Source: Acidobacteriota bacterium
GTDB taxonomy: Bacteria > Acidobacteriota > JAAYUB01 > JAMOQF01
Direction of reading: 5' to 3'
Length of the DNA: 9,586 bases
NCBI GenBank assembly: GCA_027040585.1
Contig: JALULU010000191.1
Coordinates: forward strand, 1 to 9,586
Shown: in pieces, positions 1-6,700 of the stretch
Layout: every line of letters begins with the position of its first letter
Position numbering within the stretch: the stretch's first letter is position 1
The notes under the pieces: model-generated
The model's input: the letters and a program-made list of their open reading frames with translations, nothing else
The model's database searches: none
What the model was told of the DNA's origin: nothing
Translations under genes and position numbers: made by a program

Positions 1-125
1 ACAATTAAATCCGGGAAAATGCCTTTTTCTTCCAAAAATTTTAATATCCCAATATGAACAAATCCTTTTGCTCCTCCACCTCCTAAAGAAAAGGCGAGCT
101 TATGCTGTTTATTTCTTTTAAACAA
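1..125 (-). CDS. Patatin-like phospholipase family protein, N-terminal fragment (cut by left edge)
   Basis: Only the first ~40 residues are in the window. Read on the minus strand they contain KLAFSLGGGGAKGFVHIGIL followed by KFLEEKGIFPDLI. The glycine-rich GGGGAKG block is the oxyanion-hole motif that opens patatin-like phospholipases (RssA/YchK type), and the H-x-G-hydrophobic-L and 'EEKGI-P' pattern after it is typical of the family. The catalytic Ser (GxSxG) and Asp lie beyond the left edge, so activity cannot be judged. Members are serine lipid acyl hydrolases with a Ser-Asp dyad. The start is uncertain: the frame is open back to about 167 and has no ATG. TTG at 125-123 has AGAGGAG 9 bases upstream and is preferred; TTG at 131 and 158 are alternatives. 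The 5' end therefore overlaps the end of dnaE, indicating cotranscription and probably translational coupling. Confidence 0.8.
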   Translation of the reverse strand, partial: MFKRNKQHKLAFSLGGGGAKGFVHIGILKFLEEKGIFPDLI

Positions 126-3100
126 CCTCAATAACTCCTCTATAGAGAATATTTTCAAGTGATCTTTTTAATTCAGGTGACCATTTTATTTTTAAATTAT
201 TTTCAAATCCATAAGACGCTATTTTTTTATTGTTTTCAGTAATTAAAATTTCCACCGGTGTGTTTCCGTTCATTGCGTGAATAATATTACAAAAATTTTC
301 AGCGATTTCTGGACTTATTCTACTTACATCAATCTTAATTCTGATTTTTTTTGCACATATGATTTTTGCATCTTCTAAGGAATAAACTTCTTTAAGAAAA
401 AATATTTTGCTATTGTCATCATCGAAAAAATTAATGGTTCCCTTTAAGAGTAATGGAACATCTTCTTCTATCACATCTTTAAACTGTTCATATATACTTT
501 CTAACATTGTAAAGTTTAATCTTCCTGTTTTATCATCAATGGTCCCTACATATTTTTTTCTTTTACTTTTAGTTGTCTTAGCAGCAATTTCAGTTATTAC
601 CCCAATGATCATTATAGTTCTATCATTTTTATTTTCCTCCAGAGATTCAATGGTATCGTGCTTGAGTGAATTGACAACATCATTGTATTTGTCCATTGGG
701 TGTCCAGATAGGTAAATTTTTAATACCTCTTTTTCAAGTTTTACTATTTCATCAAGGCTAAATTCAGGAATGTCTTCAAATTTAAAATCAGCGTTTTCAT
801 CGGTTATTCCTGCAATTTCAAAAAGAGATGCACCGTTTGTTTTATTCATTTTCTTTTCATTTTGAATTAGTGATAAGCTTTTTTCAAGATTTTTTAAAAG
901 TACTGACCTTTTAATGCCAAAACAGTCAAAAGCGCCCGCCTTAATAAGGCTTTCAATTACCCTTTGATTTACTGACGAAAGATTTATTCTCTTTAAAAAA
1001 TCTTTAAAGTGTTTAAAGGGACCATTCTTTTCTCTTTCAGATATAATGGCTTTTATTGCTGCCGTTCCCACATTTTTAATTGCTGATAATCCAAATATTA
1101 TACCTTCTTTCGAAGGGGTAAAATCTACACTACTTTCATTAATATTTGGGGGAAATATGTTAAGTCCCATGTTTTTACATTCAATGATATATTGTGCAAG
1201 TTTTTTGGGATCCCCCTTTTCACTTGTAAGTAGTGCCGCCATAAAAGGAATGGGATAATTTGCTTTGAGGTATGCAGTCTGATATGCAACCCATGCGTAT
1301 GCAACACTGTGAGATTTGTTAAAACCATATTCAGCAAATTTTTCAATTAAATTGTATATTTCAAGTGCCTTTTTTTCATTTATTTTGTTTTTCTTTGCTC
1401 CTTCTATAAATCTTTTTTTCATCTTTTCCATTATATCCCTTTGCTTTTTACCCATAGCTTTTCGAAGTGTATCAGCTTCTCCCATTGTAAAATTTGCGAG
1501 GGAAGAGGCTATTTGCATAACCTGTTCTTGAAATACAATAATTCCATATGTATCTTTTAAAATAGGTTCAAGAATTGGATGTGGATATGTTATTTTTTTT
1601 CTTCCTTTTTTTCTTTCAATATACTCATCAATCATTCCTCCACCTATGGGACCAGGTCTATAAAGGGCATTCATTGCAGCCAGATCTGAGAATTTATTGG
1701 GCTCTAATTTAATGAGATTTTTCCTCATTCCCTTACTTTCAAACTGAAAGACACCCATTGTATTACCTTTACTGAAAAGTTCATATGTCTTCCTATCATC
1801 CTTAGGAATTTTGTTTATATCTATTTCCTTACCATATAGTTTTTTTATCCCTTCTAATGTGTAATCAATTACAGTCAGGGTTATAAGTCCCAGTAAATCC
1901 ATTTTTAAAAGTCCCAATTTTTCAACTTCTTTCATATTAAACTGTGTTGCTATTATGTTTTTTGATGTTTTATAAATGGGCACATATTCTGTAATTGGTT
2001 CTGGAGATATTACCACACCAGCTGCATGAACTGAACAATGTCTATTTAAGCCTTCTAATCTCTGAGCTATTTCAAAAATTTTTCCAAGTTGTTTATTCTT
2101 TCTTATCTCTTTTTTAACACTCTGGTCTTTTAAAGCTTCTTTTAAAGAAACCCCATTTGGTATAACATTTTTAGCAATTCTATTTGCATCATCAAAGGAT
2201 ATACCAAAAACCCTTGCCACATCTTTAAAAGCCGCTTTTGTTTGTAAAGTTCCAAATGTGGTAATATTTACCACGCAGTCATTTCCATAAACTTCAACTA
2301 AATGTTCTCTTACCAGTTCTCTCCTTATCTGACAAAAATCTATATCTATATCGGGAGGACTGATTCTTTCTGGATTTAAAAATCTCTCAAAAAAGAGGTC
2401 ATATTCAATTGGATCTATTTCAGTTATTCCCATACAATAGGAAACCAGACTACCTGCAGCAGAACCTCTACCAGGACCCACGGGAATTTTATTTTTCTTA
2501 GAATAGTTTACAAATTCCCAGACTATAAGAAAATAACTTGCATAATTTTGTTTTATTATTACATCAATTTCATATTCAAGCCTTTTTTTATAGTCTTCTA
2601 ATGTTTTATTTATTTTTTTGAGTTTTCCTTCTATTTCTGGCAATCTTTCCTTAAAACCATTGTATACAATTTCTTTAAAATATTCATCAAGGTCTTTTCC
2701 CTCAGGTGGAGTGAATTCAGGGTAGTGTCGAGAATCTAAGTCAAATTCAAAATTACACATTTCAGCGATTTTTTCACTGTTTGAAACTGCTTCTGGTATC
2801 CAGTTAAATCTTGTATACATTTCTTCAGCTGTTTTGACGTAAAACTCATCTGTCTTAAAGGTAAGTCTTTCTTTATCCTTTAAAGTTTTACCTGTTTGTA
2901 TACATAAAAGGACATCGTGTGCTTCTGCATCTTCTTTGTCTATATAATGACAGTCATTTGTAGCAACTACATCTAAATTAAATTCTTTTGCTAATTCCAC
3001 TAATTTTGGATTTACCCATTTCTCTTCCTCTATCCCCTGATCTTGAAGTTCTATAAAAAAATTTTCTTTTCCAAAAATATTTATATATTCTTTTATTGCT

Positions 3101-3558
3101 TTTCTGGCTTTTTCTACATTATTTTGTAGAATGTATTGAGGAATTTCTCCCTGTAGGCATGAAGACAATGCTATTAAACCTTCTCTATATTTAAATAGTA
3201 ATTCCTTATCAATTCTGGGTCTGCCATAAAATCCTTCCACATAGGAAATTGAAACCAATTTAACTAAATTGTGATATCCAATATCATTTTTAACAAGTAA
3301 AATGAGGTGATTTTTCTTCTCCCTCTTTTTTTCCTTAATATCATTAACAATATAAACTTCACACCCTATAATTGGTTTTATTCCATATTTTTTTGCTGTT
3401 ATATAAAAATTAAATGTTCCAAAAAGGTTTCCATGGTCAGTTATAGCCACAGCTTTCATATTGCTTTTTGAAACCTTTTCCATTAGTTTATCTATTCTAC
3501 ATGCTCCATCAAGGAGACTATAGTCTGTATGTAGATGTAAATGTACGAATTCTCCCAT
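118..3558 (-). CDS. dnaE: DNA polymerase III subunit alpha (DnaE type)
   Basis: Replicative DNA polymerase catalytic subunit, 1146 residues from the ATG at 3558, close to E. coli DnaE (1160). Domains in order: PHP domain (about 1-210, starting FVHLHLHTDYSLLDGA, then TDHGN, GCEVY, TNDCHY); C-family polymerase core with GPGRGSAAGSLVSY (~361-374) and the catalytic aspartates in PPDIDIDF (D403/D405/D407), the third aspartate in KMDLLGL (D554), LYRPGPIGGGMIDEY (~633-647), VFQEQVM and EYGFNKSHSVAYAWVAYQTA; a helix-hairpin-helix region near 820-880 (GLSAIKNVGTAAI); an OB domain (~980-1060, MIIGVITEIAAKTTK to YVGTIDDKTGRLNFTML); and a C-terminal domain. There is no inserted DEDD exonuclease, so it is DnaE and not PolC. 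The frame is open to a TTG at 3576, but that start would overlap guaA; the ATG at 3558 has GGGAG 7 bases upstream and gives the usual family N-terminus. It lies 4 bases after guaA. Confidence 0.97.
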   Translation of the reverse strand: MGEFVHLHLHTDYSLLDGACRIDKLMEKVSKSNMKAVAITDHGNLFGTFNFYITAKKYGIKPIIGCEVYIVNDIKEKKREKKNHLILLVKNDIGYHNLVKLVSISYVEGFYGRPRIDKELLFKYREGLIALSSCLQGEIPQYILQNNVEKARKAIKEYINIFGKENFFIELQDQGIEEEKWVNPKLVELAKEFNLDVVATNDCHYIDKEDAEAHDVLLCIQTGKTLKDKERLTFKTDEFYVKTAEEMYTRFNWIPEAVSNSEKIAEMCNFEFDLDSRHYPEFTPPEGKDLDEYFKEIVYNGFKERLPEIEGKLKKINKTLEDYKKRLEYEIDVIIKQNYASYFLIVWEFVNYSKKNKIPVGPGRGSAAGSLVSYCMGITEIDPIEYDLFFERFLNPERISPPDIDIDFCQIRRELVREHLVEVYGNDCVVNITTFGTLQTKAAFKDVARVFGISFDDANRIAKNVIPNGVSLKEALKDQSVKKEIRKNKQLGKIFEIAQRLEGLNRHCSVHAAGVVISPEPITEYVPIYKTSKNIIATQFNMKEVEKLGLLKMDLLGLITLTVIDYTLEGIKKLYGKEIDINKIPKDDRKTYELFSKGNTMGVFQFESKGMRKNLIKLEPNKFSDLAAMNALYRPGPIGGGMIDEYIERKKGRKKITYPHPILEPILKDTYGIIVFQEQVMQIASSLANFTMGEADTLRKAMGKKQRDIMEKMKKRFIEGAKKNKINEKKALEIYNLIEKFAEYGFNKSHSVAYAWVAYQTAYLKANYPIPFMAALLTSEKGDPKKLAQYIIECKNMGLNIFPPNINESSVDFTPSKEGIIFGLSAIKNVGTAAIKAIISEREKNGPFKHFKDFLKRINLSSVNQRVIESLIKAGAFDCFGIKRSVLLKNLEKSLSLIQNEKKMNKTNGASLFEIAGITDENADFKFEDIPEFSLDEIVKLEKEVLKIYLSGHPMDKYNDVVNSLKHDTIESLEENKNDRTIMIIGVITEIAAKTTKSKRKKYVGTIDDKTGRLNFTMLESIYEQFKDVIEEDVPLLLKGTINFFDDDNSKIFFLKEVYSLEDAKIICAKKIRIKIDVSRISPEIAENFCNIIHAMNGNTPVEILITENNKKIASYGFENNLKIKWSPELKRSLENILYRGVIEVV
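135..141 (-). promoter_or_regulatory. Likely ribosome binding site for the patatin-like gene, inside dnaE
   Basis: On the minus strand the sequence AGAGGAG lies within the last codons of dnaE, 9 bases before the TTG at 125-123. It supports that start over TTG 131, which would be only 3 bases away. It may also be chance, since the same bases encode dnaE residues. Confidence 0.45.
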
Positions 3559-3562
3559 TTTT

Positions 3563-5083
3563 TTACTCCCATTCAATCGTTGCAGGCGGTTTTGTGCTTA
3601 TATCGTATACAACTCTGTTTACGCCTTTAACTTCGTTTACTATTCTGGAGGAAATTTTCGATAAAAGGCTATAATCAAGTTTAACCCAGTCAGCAGTCAT
3701 TCCATCGACACTTTCCACAGCCCTTATTGCTATTACATTTTCATAGCTTCTTTCATCTCCCATAACTCCTACAGTTTTTATTGGCAATAGCACTGCAAAA
3801 CTTTGCCATATTTTTTCATATAGCCCATATTTTTTAATCTCTTCAATAACTATATCATCAGCATTTTGTAGTATTTCAATTCGTTCTTCAGTAATTTCCC
3901 CAACAATTCTAATCCCAAGACCGGGTCCGGGAAAGGGCTGCCTATTTAAAAATGAATCTGGAATGTTGAGTTCTTTCCCTATTTTTCTAACTTCATCTTT
4001 AAAGAGTTCTCTTAATGGTTCTATTAGTTTTAAGTTCATTTTTTCAGGAAGTCCGCCAACATTGTGATGGCTTTTAATTGTTGCTGATGGTCCAACCACT
4101 GAAACTGATTCAATAACATCGGGGTAGAGTGTTCCCTGAACTAAAAATTCAACGTTTTTTAACTTTTTAGATTCTTCCTCAAATATTTCTATAAAATCCT
4201 TACCAATTATTTTTCTTTTTCTTTCAGGGTCAGTGATTCCTCTTAGATCTTCTAAAAATTTTTTTGAAGCGTCAACACCTTTAACATTTAATTTTAGTTG
4301 TTCAAGTTTTTTTAAAACATTTTCAAATTCATTTTTTCTGAGTAGTCCATTGTTTACAAAAATACATTTTAAATTTTTGCCTATCGCTTTGTGGACAATT
4401 ACTGCCGCAACAGTTGAATCCACCCCACCACTTAAAGCACAAATTGCCGTTTTATCTTTAATCTTCTGAGATATCTCATCAATTTTTTTCTTTACAAAAG
4501 AGGAATAGTTCCAATCTTTTTTGCTTTTTGCAATCTTAAACACAAAATTTTCCAGAATTTTAATCCCATTTTCTGTATGGTGAACTTCTGGATGAAATTG
4601 AGTGGCATAAATTTTTTTTTCAGGGTTTTCCATCATAGCAACTATATTTCCAGATGTAGCTGTTATTTCAAAATTAGGTGGAACTTTTTCTATGTGATCG
4701 CCATGACTCATCCAAACTTTGTTTATTTCAGGGATTTCGTTTAAAATTATTGTCTTTTTTTCAACTTTTATATATTTTAGTCCATATTCTCTATGTTCTT
4801 TGCTTTTTAAAATTCCGCCAAATATTTTAGTTATAAGTTGCATACCATAGCAGATTCCAAAAATTGGGATACCAAGGTTAAATATTTCCATCTCACATTT
4901 TGGGCTATTGGGAGATAATACAGATTGGGGTCCTCCAGATAAGATTATCCCTGAGGGCTTCTTTTCTTTAATTTTAGAAACTTTTATATTGTAAGGTGCA
5001 ATTTCACAGTAAACGCCTAATTCCCTTATTTTTCTTGCTATAAGTTGAGTGTATTGTGAACCAAAATCAAGGACAATAATCAT
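3563..5083 (-). CDS. guaA: GMP synthase (glutamine-hydrolysing)
   Basis: Makes GMP from XMP, ATP and glutamine in the cytoplasm, the last step of guanine nucleotide synthesis. The 506 residues match the usual full-length single-chain enzyme. The N-terminal class I glutamine amidotransferase (~1-190) has DFGSQYTQLIARKIRE, LSGGPQSV, the nucleophile C78 in GICYGMQLI, and H164/E166 in QFHPEVHHTENG. The ATP pyrophosphatase domain (~195-385) has the P-loop SGGVDST at 218-224, VNNGLLRK, QGTLYPDVIES and KSHHNVGGLPE. The C-terminal dimerisation domain has RQPFPGPGLGIRIVGE and ends KPPATIEWE, a very conserved tail. No key residue is missing. The ATG has GGAG 5 bases upstream (5089-5092). It is first in a leftward operon with dnaE and the patatin-like gene, driven by a promoter in the 51-base divergent region. 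Confidence 0.98.
   Translation of the reverse strand: MIIVLDFGSQYTQLIARKIRELGVYCEIAPYNIKVSKIKEKKPSGIILSGGPQSVLSPNSPKCEMEIFNLGIPIFGICYGMQLITKIFGGILKSKEHREYGLKYIKVEKKTIILNEIPEINKVWMSHGDHIEKVPPNFEITATSGNIVAMMENPEKKIYATQFHPEVHHTENGIKILENFVFKIAKSKKDWNYSSFVKKKIDEISQKIKDKTAICALSGGVDSTVAAVIVHKAIGKNLKCIFVNNGLLRKNEFENVLKKLEQLKLNVKGVDASKKFLEDLRGITDPERKRKIIGKDFIEIFEEESKKLKNVEFLVQGTLYPDVIESVSVVGPSATIKSHHNVGGLPEKMNLKLIEPLRELFKDEVRKIGKELNIPDSFLNRQPFPGPGLGIRIVGEITEERIEILQNADDIVIEEIKKYGLYEKIWQSFAVLLPIKTVGVMGDERSYENVIAIRAVESVDGMTADWVKLDYSLLSKISSRIVNEVKGVNRVVYDISTKPPATIEWE
3566..3570 (-). promoter_or_regulatory. Ribosome binding site deciding the dnaE start
   Basis: GGGAG on the minus strand, 7 bases before the ATG at 3558-3556, overlapping the last codons of guaA. 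It favours the ATG over the in-frame TTG at 3576, and it implies that ribosomes finishing guaA could reinitiate on dnaE. Confidence 0.75.
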
Positions 5084-5112
5084 GTTTTCTCCAGAGAGTT
5101 TTTTAGCAAATT

Positions 5113-5141
5113 ATTATACCTGAAAAAGGTTTAAATGGGAA
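5113..5141 (-). promoter_or_regulatory. Sigma70-like promoter for guaA-dnaE-patatin operon
   Basis: On the minus strand there is a perfect -10 TATAAT at 5118-5113. It is preceded by exactly 17 bases and a -35-like TTCCCA at 5141-5136 (4 of 6 matches to TTGACA). Transcription would start near 5106, giving a leader of about 22 bases that carries the GGAG site. The leader is too short for a riboswitch, so no purine riboswitch is present upstream of guaA within this promoter's transcript. Confidence 0.6.
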
Positions 5142-6700
5142 AGTATTTGTATGGTATAATTCTTTCCATGGTTGCAAATTTTTTAAAAGAAAAATTGCCC
5201 TATTTAATTCTTTTCTTAGGTATTTTTTATTCTTTATCATATGTTAAGTGTTTTAAAAAAGGTGTATTTTTCACCAGTGATGGTGGAATAAAATATTTTC
5301 AAACGGAGCAGATATTAAGGGGAGATTTTAGTTTAGATTTTAAATTAAAGGGAGATAGTCTTGAAGATAAAATTTGGAGTAGGGAATTTTATCCAACCAC
5401 TTCTCCCTTTATTTACAAATTAAAGGGTAAATATTATTCTGTGTCTCCGTGGATTTTTTCTCTTTTAACAGCACCATTTTTGAAGTTTTTTGGATTTTAT
5501 GGGATACATGTAATTCCCTTTATTTCACTTTTTGGGATTTGGTTTTTATTTTTATTTTTTTTAAAGAAAGAAAATTTTTCACAGATTGAAATTTCACTTT
5601 TCCTGTTTGCATTAATTTTTTCAACTCCAATAACATTTTATGGCGCGACTTTCTGGGAGCATACACTTTCACTATTTTTTTTAATGTTATCAATTTTTTT
5701 AATTTATTATAGAAAAAGCCCTTATTTTGCGTCCATAGCTTTGATTTTAGCTCAGGTTTTAAGACCTGAAATAATGGTTATTTCATTTTTTTTAATACTT
5801 TTCATATTTTTTTCAGATTTTTCCAAAAAATATAGACAAAAATTTTTGTTTACTTTTTTACTATTATTATTTTGCCAATTTGGTACTAATTACTATTTCT
5901 TTGAATCACCTTTTGGACTTAGATTTCTCCAGGTAAAGGATATGTTTAATGTAGTCAATCCTTCTTTTTCAAAATTTCTGCTTTTTAGATTAAAAGTTGG
6001 TGTTATTATTTATCTTTACCTTTTAAAACTTCTCTTTAGATTTTTTCCCTTTTACATTTTAATGGTGCTTTTTCTATATAAAACAAAAAGAAATATTAAA
6101 TATTTAATTTTTGCACTATTTGTTCCATTTCTAACAAGTTTTGGGCTTCCAAATGGTGGTGGATTTCAATGGGGGCCAAGATATTTGCTTCCTTTTATAT
6201 TAATCTTTTTTATTACCCTTATATTGTTTTGTAAGAATTTGAAGGGTAAATTTAGAAGTATCTTTTTGATTTTATTTTTAGGGTTTACCCTTTTAAGCTT
6301 TAAACTTAACACTTTTATGATAAGGGAATTATTTTGCAATCAAATTTGCTATAAATCTGAAAGCATAGTTAACTTTGTAAGAAAAAATAAGGAGAAGGTA
6401 ATAGTTTATCTATATTTGCAAACTGGACTTGAGCTCGCCTACATTCATGGTGAAAAGGACTTCTTCTATTTAAATAATTTTTTAAGGCTTAATAGACTTT
6501 CAAAATTGCTATATAAAAATGGAGTAAAAGAATTTTTATTGATAAATGAGACTTTTATGGGAAAGAGGGTAAATATACCCTCCAAATTTGATTTAAAAAA
6601 TTTTCATATTAATACAAAACTTTTACAGCGTTGCCACTATGGTGAATTTTATATTGTTAAATTAATACCTAAAACCACTCTTTCCAATAAATTCCCTTAA
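5135..6700 (+). CDS. Multi-pass membrane protein, putative GT-C-type glycosyltransferase
   Basis: I do not recognise a named gene. The 521-residue product has about ten hydrophobic segments, roughly at 21-37, 104-118, 122-143, 152-169, 173-192, 198-227, 236-255, 284-315, 321-337, 348-366 and 371-390, then a more polar C-terminal part (~400-521). After the first segment comes a loop with SDGGIKYFQTEQILRGDFSLD; an acidic residue in the first external loop (here D49) is typical of GT-C enzymes, which use polyprenyl-phosphate sugars. Other patterns are FWEHTLSLFF, LRPEIMV and GGGFQWGPRYLLPF (~341-354); the last resembles motifs in uncharacterised bacterial GT-C-like proteins. The assignment is inference from topology and motifs; a flippase or other envelope protein is possible. 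By hand count 82 of 521 residues are Phe. Start: ATG 5135 has AAAGG upstream; ATG 5168 has no Shine-Dalgarno but sits just after an extended -10. The gene stands alone, divergent from guaA, and its 3' end overlaps the kinase gene by 39 bases. Confidence 0.6.
   Translation: MGKYLYGIILSMVANFLKEKLPYLILFLGIFYSLSYVKCFKKGVFFTSDGGIKYFQTEQILRGDFSLDFKLKGDSLEDKIWSREFYPTTSPFIYKLKGKYYSVSPWIFSLLTAPFLKFFGFYGIHVIPFISLFGIWFLFLFFLKKENFSQIEISLFLFALIFSTPITFYGATFWEHTLSLFFLMLSIFLIYYRKSPYFASIALILAQVLRPEIMVISFFLILFIFFSDFSKKYRQKFLFTFLLLLFCQFGTNYYFFESPFGLRFLQVKDMFNVVNPSFSKFLLFRLKVGVIIYLYLLKLLFRFFPFYILMVLFLYKTKRNIKYLIFALFVPFLTSFGLPNGGGFQWGPRYLLPFILIFFITLILFCKNLKGKFRSIFLILFLGFTLLSFKLNTFMIRELFCNQICYKSESIVNFVRKNKEKVIVYLYLQTGLELAYIHGEKDFFYLNNFLRLNRLSKLLYKNGVKEFLLINETFMGKRVNIPSKFDLKNFHINTKLLQRCHYGEFYIVKLIPKTTLSNKFP
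5152..5160 (+). promoter_or_regulatory. Extended -10 element, possible promoter for the membrane-protein gene
   Basis: TGGTATAAT is a perfect extended -10 (TGn plus TATAAT at 5155-5160). The -35 region is weak (TTAAAT at 5131-5136, 3 of 6 matches, 18-base spacing), as is allowed for extended -10 promoters. Predicted initiation near 5167-5168 falls on the in-frame ATG at 5168. The element lies inside the longer reading frame that begins at 5135, so promoter and upstream start cannot both be used from this site. Confidence 0.4.

Noticed and set aside
407..1531. Plus-strand and third-frame open frames of 70-102 codons inside dnaE (407-715, 1046-1258, 1125-1346, 1316-1531)
   Set aside because: They lie opposite or out of frame with strongly conserved dnaE sequence, show low-complexity F/L/S/I composition expected from AT-rich antisense DNA, and match no family I recognise.
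3574..3576. TTG at 3576 as the dnaE start
   Set aside because: It would overlap guaA by 14 bases and adds six residues not typical of the family; the ATG at 3558 has a well-placed GGGAG.
3468..3674. Plus-strand 68-codon frame across the guaA-dnaE junction
   Set aside because: Antisense to the dnaE start and guaA end, both clearly coding; no recognisable protein features.
4233..4469. Plus-strand frame inside guaA
   Set aside because: Antisense shadow of the ATP pyrophosphatase domain.
5084..5134. Purine riboswitch or attenuator ahead of guaA
   Set aside because: The predicted leader is only about 22 bases and the intergenic region 51 bases, too short for a known purine aptamer.
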